From Hydrotalea sandarakina (GTDB lineage Bacteria > Bacteroidota > Bacteroidia > Chitinophagales > Chitinophagaceae): a stretch of 64,000 nucleotides of DNA. Every line of letters starts with the position of its first letter. Position 1 is the first letter of the stretch. Location: contig NZ_QKZV01000002.1 of the NCBI RefSeq assembly GCF_003254115.1, positions 186,001-250,000 of the forward strand, in the 5' to 3' direction. The notes beneath the pieces are model-generated. The model saw only the letters and a program-made list of their open reading frames with translations. It ran no database searches and was not told the origin of the DNA. Below, piece after piece: positions 18,101 through 26,116 of this stretch. The translations under genes were made by a program, and so were the position numbers.

Positions 18101-18531
18101 TCACAAAATTTGAACCGGCCGGAATGGTAGATCATCCTAATATTAAAACAACCACTTCGTTGGTAGATTTTGTATTTAGAGCATTGGCCTTCGATTATTT
18201 GGGAAGAACAGATTTGGTTCATGTTTTAAACAAACCCGAAGTAGGAAATACAGATGATGAATCATCTGAACTGTCTTACTTAGGCAAGCCGGAATTAAGT
18301 AACATGCGAGTTGTAGCACCTGCTGGTAGTTCACCTGCATCAACTGCAGTGAGCAAAAATGCTACTGCTGTTTCAAAAGCAGTAAATAGTAGCGATTTAG
18401 ACATGGTAAATGCGGCAGCCAAAAATATGCAAAGCGATGCACCTGCTTGTAATACCTGCGGGCATATAACTGTAAGAAGTGGTACTTGCTACAAATGTTT
18501 AAATTGTGGCAATAGCATGGGTTGCAGTTAA
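15151..18531 (+). CDS. nrdJ: Adenosylcobalamin-dependent (class II) ribonucleotide reductase
   Basis: The 1126-residue protein reduces ribonucleotides to deoxyribonucleotides with adenosylcobalamin and so needs no oxygen. Landmarks are Cys132 in [23 protein letters not shown] near residue 180, the [21 protein letters not shown] region with Cys391, and [18 protein letters not shown] near residue 590. A low-complexity Lys/Ser/Ala linker (about 830-860) leads to a C-terminal domain. The tail has four or more cysteines (ACNTCGH...CYKCLNCG) that probably bind zinc or relay electrons. The size matches the long NrdJ form. It has a long regulatory region upstream and a strong terminator downstream, so it is a single-gene transcript. 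Confidence 0.95.
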   Translation: [1126 protein letters not shown]

Positions 18532-18554
18532 AATATTCATTAATCATTTTTTAT

Positions 18555-18590
18555 AACAACCTGTTTCAATTTATGAAGCAGGTTGTTTTT
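18555..18590 (+). terminator. Rho-independent terminator of nrdJ
   Basis: AACAACCTGTTTC (18555-18567) pairs with GAAGCAGGTTGTT (18575-18587) over 13 bp with one G-U pair and a 7-nt loop, followed by a short T run. It lies 23 nt after the nrdJ stop. Confidence 0.85.
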
Positions 18591-18635
18591 ATTTGTACCT
18601 GAATAGGGCCTAAACCATTACTTTTACATTTTACT

Positions 18636-19121
18636 ATGATGCAATTCAGCTTTTCTTACAACAAAAAGAAGGTAATACAGGCACTTCGTTACCACTTTTA
18701 TGCTCGCCAGGAAATAAAATTCATGATTATTATAGTGAACTTATATGCAATATTGGCGGCTGTGTTATTCTTCTTTAAAAAAATTAGACCCGAACCATTT
18801 ATATTGGGTTCGTTTATTTGGATATTAATGTTGTTGGCCGTTTGGTATATTTTGCCCTACACCATTTATAAACGTAGCATTAAAACTTTTACCGATAAGT
18901 TTATCATACAATTTACCGATGAACAAATTTTATTGGAAAATGAAAGGGGAGAAGCGCATTGGCAATGGGCTGATTTTTCAAAATATATGGAAAGCCCACA
19001 TTTTTTTCACCTGTATTTTAATCCGAAATCTTTTTTTCTAGTGCCTAAAGAAGGTTTAGACGATACAAATAAACATGCGCTTAGGCAGTTATTTCAACTG
19101 CACATTCATGCCGGAAATTAA
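18636..19121 (+). CDS. YcxB-like membrane protein
   Basis: The 161-residue protein has two predicted membrane segments (about residues 29-47 and 55-77) followed by a C-terminal domain rich in beta pattern (FTDEQILLENERGEAHWQWADFSKY...FFLVPKEGL). This is the layout of YcxB-like proteins, whose function is not known. Two adjacent ATG codons (18636, 18639) are possible starts. It converges on the GNAT gene with a 4-nt overlap of the stop regions. No motif points to an enzymatic role. Confidence 0.75.
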   Translation: MMQFSFSYNKKKVIQALRYHFYARQEIKFMIIIVNLYAILAAVLFFFKKIRPEPFILGSFIWILMLLAVWYILPYTIYKRSIKTFTDKFIIQFTDEQILLENERGEAHWQWADFSKYMESPHFFHLYFNPKSFFLVPKEGLDDTNKHALRQLFQLHIHAGN

Positions 19122-19549
19122 ATTAGCATTTTTTCCATCATGTAATGTGGAATGTTAACTTCCGTAAATTCCTCTGAAGCTATATGGTAGCCTAGTTTTT
19201 CATAAAAACCAACGGCAGATTTTCTTGCATGCATACATAATGTGGTATAGCCCATGTCTTTTGCAAAGTTTTCTGCATAGCTCATTAAAGATCGCCCTAT
19301 ACCTCGGCCTTGTAATCCATCAATAACAGCCATTTGGCGTAATCGAATTTTTTGTTTGTCTATGGGGGTTAAAATACAGCAACCTTCCAATTTATCTTCT
19401 TCAAAACATCCTATTAAAATATCATTTTTTTCTTTTTCCAATTCCTTTTCGTTAAAAAACAAACCCAATGGCTTGCGTAAAATTTGGTAACGTAATTCTA
19501 CCATTTGGCGATATTCCTCAGTGCCGTAATCAATAATCTTAATTGCCAT
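19118..19549 (-). CDS. GNAT-family N-acetyltransferase
   Basis: The 143-residue protein is a compact GNAT domain. The acetyl-CoA pyrophosphate-binding motif A is visible as RQMAVIDGLQGRGIGRSLM near residue 70-90, with the Q/RxxGxG/A core QGRGIG. Motif B follows near ARKSAVGFYEKLGYH. The N-terminal EEYRQMVELRYQILRKPLG resembles ElaA/YitI-like acyltransferases. The substrate is unknown. It is divergent from acpP, with which it shares a 169-bp promoter region. Confidence 0.88.
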   Translation of the reverse strand: MAIKIIDYGTEEYRQMVELRYQILRKPLGLFFNEKELEKEKNDILIGCFEEDKLEGCCILTPIDKQKIRLRQMAVIDGLQGRGIGRSLMSYAENFAKDMGYTTLCMHARKSAVGFYEKLGYHIASEEFTEVNIPHYMMEKMLI

Positions 19550-19666
19550 TCTTTCCTAATTTTTTACAAGATAAAAATCATTTCTAAAATTGCCGAAAAA
19601 TGTGCAAATCAAAAAATGTTATTAAACTGTTCAAAAAACTTGTTAAAACAAAATTGGCATAATTTA

Positions 19667-19695
19667 TTGGAGTTTTGGCAAAAAACATATTTTTG
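19667..19695 (+). promoter_or_regulatory. Promoter of the acpP-fabF-rnc operon
   Basis: TTG at 19667-19669 and a perfect -7 element TATTTTTG at 19688-19695, separated by 18 bp. The acpP start codon follows at 19719. Confidence 0.7.
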
Positions 19696-19718
19696 CGCCT
19701 GTAACAAAACTTTTTACA

Positions 19719-19955
19719 ATGTCAGACATCGCAACAAGAGTAAAGAAAATCATTGTCGACAAGTTAGGTGTTGATGAAGCAGAAGTAACCAATGAAGCTT
19801 CATTTACTAACGATCTCGGTGCCGATTCTTTGGATACCGTGGAGTTAATCATGGAATTTGAAAAAGAATTCAACATTTCTATTCCTGATGAGCAGGCTGA
19901 AACCATTACCACCGTTGGCCAAGCAATTACTTATCTGGAAGAACATGCCAAATAA
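19719..19955 (+). CDS. acpP: Acyl carrier protein
   Basis: The 78-residue acidic protein carries growing acyl chains on a 4'-phosphopantetheine arm in fatty-acid synthesis. The attachment site is the Ser in [16 protein letters not shown] near residue 39. Length and helix pattern are those of a standard AcpP. It has its own promoter and is followed 93 nt later by fabF. The intervening DNA can fold into a hairpin that may set the ratio of ACP to FabF. Confidence 0.97.
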   Translation: MSDIATRVKKIIVDKLGVDEAEVTNEASFTNDLGADSLDTVELIMEFEKEFNISIPDEQAETITTVGQAITYLEEHAK

Positions 19956-19981
19956 GCTTTTACTCCATTGATGGAATAATG

Positions 19982-20022
19982 AATCCGCCTTTCTAAGGCT
20001 ACATGCTAAAGATGGGCGGATT
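19982..20022 (+). repeat. Intercistronic inverted repeat between acpP and fabF
   Basis: AATCCGCC (19982-19989) is the exact complement of GGCGGATT (20015-20022) around a 25-nt loop, within which GCCTT/AAGGC gives a competing small hairpin. No T run follows, so it is more likely an mRNA stability or attenuation element than a simple terminator. Confidence 0.5.
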
Positions 20023-20048
20023 ATCTCTTAAAAACAGGTACTAAAACT

Positions 20049-21302
20049 ATGCAATTAAAACGCGTTGTCGTAACCGGCTTAGGGGCGCTTACTCCCTTAG
20101 GTAATACGGTAGCTGATTACTGGGAAAATCTTGTAAAAGGTGTTTCCGGCGCTGCACCTATTACTCAATTCGATGCCTCCAAATTTAGAACGCAGTTTGC
20201 CTGCGAGGTAAAAGGATTTGATCCTGTTCAGTATTTAGACAAAAAAGAGGCAAGGAAAATTGACCGCTTTACACAATTTGCTTTAGTTGCCAGCGACCAA
20301 GCCATGGCCGATGCCGGATTAAATAAAGAAAATATTAATCCCGATAGAGTAGGCGTTGTATTTGCCAGTGGAATTGGTGGTTTAATTACTTTTCAACAAG
20401 AAGTAATGGATTTTGCAAAAGGCGATGGAACACCTCGTTTTAACCCATTCTTCATACCTAAAATGATTTTAGATATTGCCGCAGGGCAAATATCAATGCG
20501 TCATAATTTACGTGGACCCAATTTCGCTGTAGTAAGTGCATGTGCCAGTAGTACCAATGCAATGATTGAGGCATATAACTTACTGCGCTTAGGTAAAGCC
20601 GATATAATACTTACCGGCGGAAGCGAAGCCGTAATTAGTGAAGCAGGTGTAGGTGGCTTTAATGCCATGAAAGCGATGAGTGAGCGCAATGATGACCCCA
20701 CTACGGCCAGCCGTCCTTATGATAAAGATCGCGACGGTTTTGTAATGGGCGAAGCAGCCGGAGTTGTAGTAATGGAAACTTTAGAACATGCTTTGGCTCG
20801 TGGCGCAAAAATTTATTGTGAAATAGCCGGTGGTGGCGCAACTGCCGATGCCTATCACATTACTGCACCCCATCCCGATGGTTTAGGTGCTCAGAATGTA
20901 ATGAAAGCAGCTTTGGAAGATGCAGGCATGCAGCCTGAAGAAATTGATTACATTAATACCCATGGCACATCAACCCCATTAGGTGATATAGCCGAGGTGA
21001 AGGCAATTGTCAATGTTTTTAAAGAACATGCCTATAAATTGAATATCAGCGCAACCAAATCAATGACCGGGCACTGCTTAGGTGCAGCAGGGGTTATTGA
21101 AGCTATTGCCTGTATTCAAAGTGTGGTGCATAATATTGTTCCCCCCACCATTAATCACTTTACCGACGATCCTGAATTAGATCCCAAACTCAATTTTACT
21201 TTTAATAAAGCCCAATCCAAAACCATCAATGCTGCTCTTAGCAATACTTTTGGTTTTGGCGGACATAATGCCTGTATAATTGTAAAAAAATTTGTAGCTT
21301 AA
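20049..21302 (+). CDS. fabF: Beta-ketoacyl-ACP synthase II
   Basis: The 417-residue enzyme condenses malonyl-ACP with acyl-ACP in fatty-acid elongation. It carries the Cys-His-His triad: Cys in VVSACASSTNAM near residue 164, His in YINTHGTSTPLGD near residue 303, and His in KSMTGHCLGAAG near residue 340. The glycine-rich end FGFGGHNACI is present. It sits between acpP and rnc in the order seen in many bacteria. The start at 20049 gives the usual KRVVVTGLGALTPLG N-terminus. Confidence 0.97.
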   Translation: MQLKRVVVTGLGALTPLGNTVADYWENLVKGVSGAAPITQFDASKFRTQFACEVKGFDPVQYLDKKEARKIDRFTQFALVASDQAMADAGLNKENINPDRVGVVFASGIGGLITFQQEVMDFAKGDGTPRFNPFFIPKMILDIAAGQISMRHNLRGPNFAVVSACASSTNAMIEAYNLLRLGKADIILTGGSEAVISEAGVGGFNAMKAMSERNDDPTTASRPYDKDRDGFVMGEAAGVVVMETLEHALARGAKIYCEIAGGGATADAYHITAPHPDGLGAQNVMKAALEDAGMQPEEIDYINTHGTSTPLGDIAEVKAIVNVFKEHAYKLNISATKSMTGHCLGAAGVIEAIACIQSVVHNIVPPTINHFTDDPELDPKLNFTFNKAQSKTINAALSNTFGFGGHNACIIVKKFVA

Positions 21303-21312
21303 CGCTGTGCAA

Positions 21313-22011
21313 ATGCTACCGAATATTTTTAGGTCATCAGATACAGCTTTGGTAAAAGAATTGAAAAACGTACTGGGTATTAAACCGGGTAAAATTTTAT
21401 TGTATAAAATAGCTTTAAGTCATCGTTCGGTAAAAGATACTCCTGAAGAAAATAATGAGCGTTTAGAATACTTGGGTGATGCCGTTTTAAGTGCGGTAGT
21501 TGCCGATTATTTATTTAAACGTTATCCTGCCAAGGGCGAAGGTTTTTTAACCGAAATGCGCAGCAAAATGGTGAATAGACAGCAATTAAACGATATTGCT
21601 GTGAAAATGGGTTTAAAAAAAATAACACGCTTTAATAAGTTTGATGGCTCACTAAAAAGCAGCCAAATTTTTGGTAATACGTTGGAAGCAATTACCGGCG
21701 CTATCTACTTAGATAAAGGCTATGAAAAAGCTCGAAAATGGGTAATTAAGCAAATATTAATTCCACACATGTTTATTGAAGATTTGGAATTAATTGATAT
21801 TAACCTGAAAAATAAATTGATTGGCTGGGCCAACCGAAATGGTAAATTATTAAACTTTGAATTGGTAGATGAAAAGTTGGAAGGCAGCAGACGTGTATTT
21901 ACGATTAATGCGGTTTTAGATGGTGAAGTGTTATCCGTTGGTAAAGGTTTTAATAAAAAAGATGCCAGCCAGGCTGCAGCACAATTAGCCATTGAAAAAT
22001 TAGGGCTTTAA
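21313..22011 (+). CDS. rnc: Ribonuclease III
   Basis: RNase III cleaves double-stranded RNA in rRNA and mRNA processing. The nuclease signature NERLEYLGDAVLSAVVADYLF lies near residue 43-63, with its acidic metal-binding residues. A C-terminal double-stranded RNA-binding domain covers about residues 160-232 (ending KKDASQAAAQLAIEKL). I chose the ATG at 21313 (232 aa); a GTG at 21307, 4 nt after the fabF stop, is also in frame. Tight spacing indicates translation from the fabF transcript. Confidence 0.95.
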   Translation: MLPNIFRSSDTALVKELKNVLGIKPGKILLYKIALSHRSVKDTPEENNERLEYLGDAVLSAVVADYLFKRYPAKGEGFLTEMRSKMVNRQQLNDIAVKMGLKKITRFNKFDGSLKSSQIFGNTLEAITGAIYLDKGYEKARKWVIKQILIPHMFIEDLELIDINLKNKLIGWANRNGKLLNFELVDEKLEGSRRVFTINAVLDGEVLSVGKGFNKKDASQAAAQLAIEKLGL

Positions 22012-22084
22012 AATTGATTAGCCACTTATTTAATACATGTAATTAACTTGCATTCGCAATTTTTATACAGCGAATTAAAGTAAC

Positions 22085-23062
22085 ATGCTATTAGAAGTAT
22101 CTCAAATTCAAAAAAAATATTCCCCTGCCTCTTCTTCATTAGTGCTCAATAATATTTCATTTCAACAAAATGAAGGACAAAAAATTGCGGTAACAGGATC
22201 CTCAGGTGCCGGAAAAACAACGCTGTTAAAAATTATTGCCGGTTGGGAACAGCCTGATTCGGGAATGGTGATGTTTAAAGGTGAAAAAGTGAAAGGCCCT
22301 GAAGAACAGTTGTTACCCGGGCATAAAGGCATTGCATATCTTTCGCAGCATTTTGAGTTATGGAATAATTATACCATTCATGAGATTTTGCATTATAATA
22401 CACAACTTTCCGATAAAGAATCGAGTGAACTATTCCAAATTTGTAGAATTGAACATTTGTTGAAAAGAAAAACCAATCAACTTTCAGGCGGTGAACGCCA
22501 ACGCGTTGCTTTAGCAAGGTTACTAATTACAAAACCTCAACTACTGGTATTAGATGAACCTTTTTCTAACTTGGATTATGAACATAAACAAATTCTAAAA
22601 GCAATTTTATCGGATATTGAACAATACGAAAAAATAAATTTCTTGTTGGCCTCTCACGATGCAAATGATGTTTTACCTTGGGCCGACAGCGTGTTGGTTT
22701 TACAAAAAGGAACTTTAATTCAGCAGGCAACACCACATGAAGTTTACTATTATCCCATCAATGAATATACTGCTGCCCTTTTTGGATATTACAATGTGCT
22801 TCCTTCCGATATAGTGCCAGCTCAACTCATGCCCGAAAATCGTAAACACAGCAATAGCTGTATCATTAGGCCGCATCAACTACAAATAAGTAATTCCAAT
22901 ATCCCAACTTCGTTACAAGGCCGGGTAAAAGAAGTATTGTTTTATGGAAATTTTTATTTGCTGGTAATTGAAACAACTTTTGCAGGAACAGTATTGGTGA
23001 ATCATCCCAATCATCATGTTGCAGTGGGAAGCCATGTAAACATTGAATTTTGTAACTTTTAA
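22085..23062 (+). CDS. ABC transporter ATP-binding protein (orphan, importer type)
   Basis: The 325-residue protein has the full set of ABC ATPase motifs: Walker A GSSGAGKTTLLK near residue 38, the Q-loop at YLSQHFE, the signature LSGGERQRVALARLL near residue 133, Walker B LLVLDEPFSNLDYE and the H-loop SHD. The C-terminal ~90 residues (SCIIRPHQLQIS...GRVKEVLFYGNFYLLVIET) resemble a TOBE-like regulatory domain of spermidine/iron/sugar importers. No permease or binding protein is adjacent, so substrate and partners are unknown. Confidence 0.9.
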   Translation: MLLEVSQIQKKYSPASSSLVLNNISFQQNEGQKIAVTGSSGAGKTTLLKIIAGWEQPDSGMVMFKGEKVKGPEEQLLPGHKGIAYLSQHFELWNNYTIHEILHYNTQLSDKESSELFQICRIEHLLKRKTNQLSGGERQRVALARLLITKPQLLVLDEPFSNLDYEHKQILKAILSDIEQYEKINFLLASHDANDVLPWADSVLVLQKGTLIQQATPHEVYYYPINEYTAALFGYYNVLPSDIVPAQLMPENRKHSNSCIIRPHQLQISNSNIPTSLQGRVKEVLFYGNFYLLVIETTFAGTVLVNHPNHHVAVGSHVNIEFCNF

Positions 23063-23065
23063 TTA

Positions 23066-23470
23066 TTATGATTGAATTTCCTGACACAATTCAACCAATA
23101 CACCATTTGTTGTTTTAGGCATTAAAAAACAAACTAATTTATTATCGGCACCCCGGTGCGGTGTAGTATTAATGAAACTGAATCCTTCGTTTTCCAGTCG
23201 CTTCACTTCTTCAAATATATCTGCCACTTCAAAGGCAATATGGTGAATGCCTTCACCACGGTGCTCAATAAATTTGGAAATGACTCCTTCCGGCTGCAAA
23301 CTTTCCAATAACTCAACTTTTGTATCTCCTATTTTTAAAAATGCGGTGTTTACTTTTTCAGTTTCAACCATTTCAGTTTTGTAACAGTGGGTATTTAACA
23401 AAGCTTCGAATAAAGCAACTGATTGTGTTAAACTTTTTACTGCTATGCCAATATGTTCAAGTTTTTGCAT
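23066..23470 (-). CDS. mce: Methylmalonyl-CoA epimerase
   Basis: The 134-residue protein belongs to the vicinal-oxygen-chelate (glyoxalase) fold and interconverts (R)- and (S)-methylmalonyl-CoA in propionate metabolism. It has paired metal-ligand regions: LEHIGIAVKSL at the N-terminus, KVELLESLQPEG near residue 50, IHHIAFEVAD near residue 75 and the final VLVELCQE Glu. The length matches the family. It converges on the ABC ATPase gene with only 3 bp between stops; the mutase genes are not in the window. Confidence 0.93.
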   Translation of the reverse strand: MQKLEHIGIAVKSLTQSVALFEALLNTHCYKTEMVETEKVNTAFLKIGDTKVELLESLQPEGVISKFIEHRGEGIHHIAFEVADIFEEVKRLENEGFSFINTTPHRGADNKLVCFLMPKTTNGVLVELCQEIQS

Positions 23471-23582
23471 AAAAAAGTGTTGAAGTAATGTTTAAGAATA
23501 CAGTGGTGTTGTTTTTCAATATTCCATCATATATCCGAATATACTACATTCGTGTAATTTGTGGGTTTAAAGTGTTTGATGT

Positions 23583-24737
23583 ATGATGCAATTGCCTATT
23601 TATTTTGATTATAATGCTACCACACCGGTTGACCCAAGGGTATTGGAAGCAATGCTGCCTTTTTACACTGTTCATTTTGGTAATGCTGCCAGTAAAAATC
23701 ATGTGTTTGGATGGCAGGCCGATGAAGCTGTAACTATAGCCCGTGAACAAATTGCCGCATTAATTCATGCAAATGCAAATGAAATTATTTTCACCTCAGG
23801 TGCAACGGAAAGTGTAAACCTTGCTTTAAAAGGAATAGCTGAAAGCTATGCATTAAAAGGTAATCATATTATTACATTAACCACTGAACACAAGGCGGTA
23901 TTAGATACCTGTAAACGTTTAGAACAGAAAGGCATTGCCGTTACTTATTTGCCGGTACAATTAAATGGTTTGGTGAATTTGAGTGATTTAGAGGCAGCAA
24001 TTCAACCTAATACAATTTTAATTGCTGTAATGTATGCCAATAACGAAATTGGCGTTATACAAAATATTGCGGCAATATCTGCCATAGCTAAACAACATAA
24101 TGTATTGTTTTTTTCCGATGCCACACAAGCAGTAGGCAAAATTCCTGTTAATGTATTGCAAGATGGCATAGATGTAATGGCATTTAGTGCACATAAAATA
24201 TACGGTCCAAAAGGGGTAGGTGCATTATATGTACGCAGAAAAAATCCAAGAGTAAAATTAATGTCTCAAATGGATGGTGGCGGTCATGAAAAAGGTATGC
24301 GCAGCGGTACCTTAAATGTGCCGGGCATAGTGGGTTTTGGAAAAGCAGCTGAAATTTGTCAACAACAAATGGAACAAGATGCTGCCAACACTGCTTACTT
24401 GCGTAATAAGTTAGAAGCTGCTTTATTACAACTAAAAGGAACCATTATTAATGGAAGTGTTGAACATCGTTTGCCACATGTTAGCAATGTGTCTTTCCAA
24501 AATAGGGATGGGGATGCCTTATTAAGGGCTTTTAATAAGCATATAGCCGTTAGTTCGGGTTCGGCCTGTACTTCAGCTACTTTACAACCCAGCCATGTGT
24601 TAAAAGCTATTGGCGTGCCGGATGATTTGGCGCTTAGTTCAGTGCGATTTAGTTTGGGTAGGTTTACCACTGAAACAGAGGTAGATACAGCCATTCAGCT
24701 TATAGAAAAAACCTTGCAGCAAATGCCAACTATTTAA
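23583..24737 (+). CDS. Cysteine desulfurase (IscS/NifS family)
   Basis: The 384-residue PLP enzyme takes sulfur from cysteine for Fe-S cluster or tRNA thiolation. The PLP-lysine is in AFSAHKIYGPKGVGALY near residue 205. The catalytic Cys lies in SSGSACTSATLQPSHVL near residue 325. YFDYNATTPVDPRV at the N-terminus is typical of group I (IscS/NifS). Two ATG codons at 23583 and 23586 are possible starts. An A-type Fe-S carrier follows 127 bp later, supporting an Fe-S cluster role; no scaffold gene is in the window. Confidence 0.93.
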   Translation: MMQLPIYFDYNATTPVDPRVLEAMLPFYTVHFGNAASKNHVFGWQADEAVTIAREQIAALIHANANEIIFTSGATESVNLALKGIAESYALKGNHIITLTTEHKAVLDTCKRLEQKGIAVTYLPVQLNGLVNLSDLEAAIQPNTILIAVMYANNEIGVIQNIAAISAIAKQHNVLFFSDATQAVGKIPVNVLQDGIDVMAFSAHKIYGPKGVGALYVRRKNPRVKLMSQMDGGGHEKGMRSGTLNVPGIVGFGKAAEICQQQMEQDAANTAYLRNKLEAALLQLKGTIINGSVEHRLPHVSNVSFQNRDGDALLRAFNKHIAVSSGSACTSATLQPSHVLKAIGVPDDLALSSVRFSLGRFTTETEVDTAIQLIEKTLQQMPTI

Positions 24738-24831
24738 ACCGAACCGGTAAGCTTTTGTTAAACTAATGTAACTTTTGTTTTAGCCTTTTGGCTATTAAAT
24801 CGCAAATCAGTGCGGTTCAATAAAGTTTTAA

Positions 24832-24839
24832 TAACTTTG
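24832..24839 (+). promoter_or_regulatory. -7 element of the A-type Fe-S carrier gene
   Basis: A perfect TAACTTTG lies 25 nt before the start codon. No clear -33 TTG at the standard distance was seen, so activation by a regulator is possible. Confidence 0.5.
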
Positions 24840-24864
24840 TATTTATAATTTAAATTCAATTATT

Positions 24865-25212
24865 ATGGTAGCAATGGATAATGCAATACACATTAGCGAT
24901 AAGGCTCGTGAAAAAGTATATGAGCTAATGAAAGAGGAAGGCAAAGATGCTGCTACATATTTTCTTCGCGTAGGTGTTGTAGGTGGCGGCTGTTCCGGAT
25001 TAAGTTATAAAATGGATTTTGATAATGAATTAAAAGCCGGTGATCAGGTTTTTGACGACAATGGATTGAAAATAGTAACTGATATTAAAAGCTTACTGTA
25101 TTTAGTAAATACCGTTTTAGAATATTCAGATGGCTTAAATGGTAAAGGTTTTCAGTTTAATAATCCCAATGCCAGCCGTACTTGTGCATGCGGTGAAAGT
25201 TTTGCTGTTTAA
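24865..25212 (+). CDS. A-type Fe-S cluster carrier (IscA/ErpA/HesB family)
   Basis: The 115-residue protein receives and passes on Fe-S clusters. The three conserved cysteines are visible: GGGCSGLSYKM near residue 49 and the C-terminal CACG pair near residues 110-112 (family usually CGCG). It lies downstream of the cysteine desulfurase in the same direction but has its own -7 box. A terminator hairpin follows the stop codon. Which A-type subclass (IscA, ErpA or SufA) it is cannot be decided. Confidence 0.93.
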   Translation: MVAMDNAIHISDKAREKVYELMKEEGKDAATYFLRVGVVGGGCSGLSYKMDFDNELKAGDQVFDDNGLKIVTDIKSLLYLVNTVLEYSDGLNGKGFQFNNPNASRTCACGESFAV

Positions 25213-25236
25213 ATTGAGTGATAACCAATATACAAG

Positions 25237-25266
25237 GCTGCAATTGTTAAGATTGCAGCTTTTTTT
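25237..25266 (+). terminator. Rho-independent terminator after the Fe-S carrier gene
   Basis: GCTGCAAT (25237-25244) pairs with ATTGCAGC (25252-25259) and is followed by seven T. It lies 24 nt after the stop codon. Confidence 0.85.
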
Positions 25267-25295
25267 ATAAATAAACATATAATTTTTTTAAAACC

Positions 25296-25327
25296 TTGTT
25301 GTAGAACTAACTTATCGCTTAGTTTTG
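25296..25327 (+). promoter_or_regulatory. Promoter of the gldF operon
   Basis: TTGTTG at 25296-25301 and a perfect -7 element TAGTTTTG at 25320-25327, 18-21 bp apart. The gldF start codon is only 8 nt past the -7 box, so the transcript is leaderless or nearly so. Confidence 0.65.
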
Positions 25328-25334
25328 AAGAGTT

Positions 25335-26057
25335 ATGTGGATGATTTGTAAAAAAGAATGGAACCAGTTTTTCAGCAGCATTACAGCATATGTAGCGCTA
25401 ATAATTTTTTTATTGCTGAATGGCTTGTTTTTATTTGTTTTCCCCGATTCAAGTATGCTCAATTTCGGCTATGCCACTTTAACCCCATTTTTCGATTTTG
25501 TACCTTGGGTATTGCTTTTTTTAATTCCAACCATTACGATGCGCAGTTTGGCCGATGAATATAAATCAGGAACTTTTGAATTATTAAAAACCTGGCCAAT
25601 AAAACCGGCTGCCTTGGTTTTTGGAAAGTTTTTAGGTGCTTTTTTAATCATTATTGCAGCCTTAATTCCTACATTGGTGTACGCATTTTCTTTGCAACAT
25701 TTAAGCAGTAGTGGGGGGTTAGATATTGGTGCAACCATAGGCAGTTATATTGGATTGCTTCTATTAAGCGGCGCTTTTATTTCCATTGGCTTAGCGGCAA
25801 GTAGTTTTACTAATAACACTGTTGTAGCTTTTATTGCAGGTGCGTTTGTTTGTTTTATGCTGTATATTGGCTTTGATGCCCTAAGTAAACTGCCCATTTT
25901 TAGTGGAACGCTTGATTATTATATTGAAATGTTGGGAATCAATTTTCATTATCAAAGTGTAAGTCGTGGAGTAATTGACACCCGTGACCTTGTTTATTTT
26001 TTTGTGATTATTTTCTTTTTCTTATTCATTACTCAAAAAAACATTATTCAACGATAA
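25335..26057 (+). CDS. gldF: Gliding-motility ABC transporter permease GldF
   Basis: The 240-residue protein is an ABC-2-type permease with about six membrane segments (for example 17-36, 53-70, 96-120, 131-156, 160-180 and the C-terminal 218-235). The ITMRSLADEYKSGTFELLKTWPI motif is typical of GldF and NosY-like permeases. GldF works with GldA and GldG in an ABC system required for gliding in Flavobacterium; how it does so is not settled. It is followed by gldG, but gldA is not in the window. Confidence 0.9.
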   Translation: MWMICKKEWNQFFSSITAYVALIIFLLLNGLFLFVFPDSSMLNFGYATLTPFFDFVPWVLLFLIPTITMRSLADEYKSGTFELLKTWPIKPAALVFGKFLGAFLIIIAALIPTLVYAFSLQHLSSSGGLDIGATIGSYIGLLLLSGAFISIGLAASSFTNNTVVAFIAGAFVCFMLYIGFDALSKLPIFSGTLDYYIEMLGINFHYQSVSRGVIDTRDLVYFFVIIFFFLFITQKNIIQR

Positions 26058-26116
26058 TTTTTTATATCAGCCATTAATTTGAAATAAATAAATAGTCGGT
26101 AGAAAATTTGCATCTC

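Noticed and set aside
22085-23062. ABC ATPase as the GldA partner of GldF/GldG
   Set aside because: It has an importer-type TOBE-like C-terminus, is on the same strand but separated by three other genes, and its sequence is not GldA-like. Not enough to link it.
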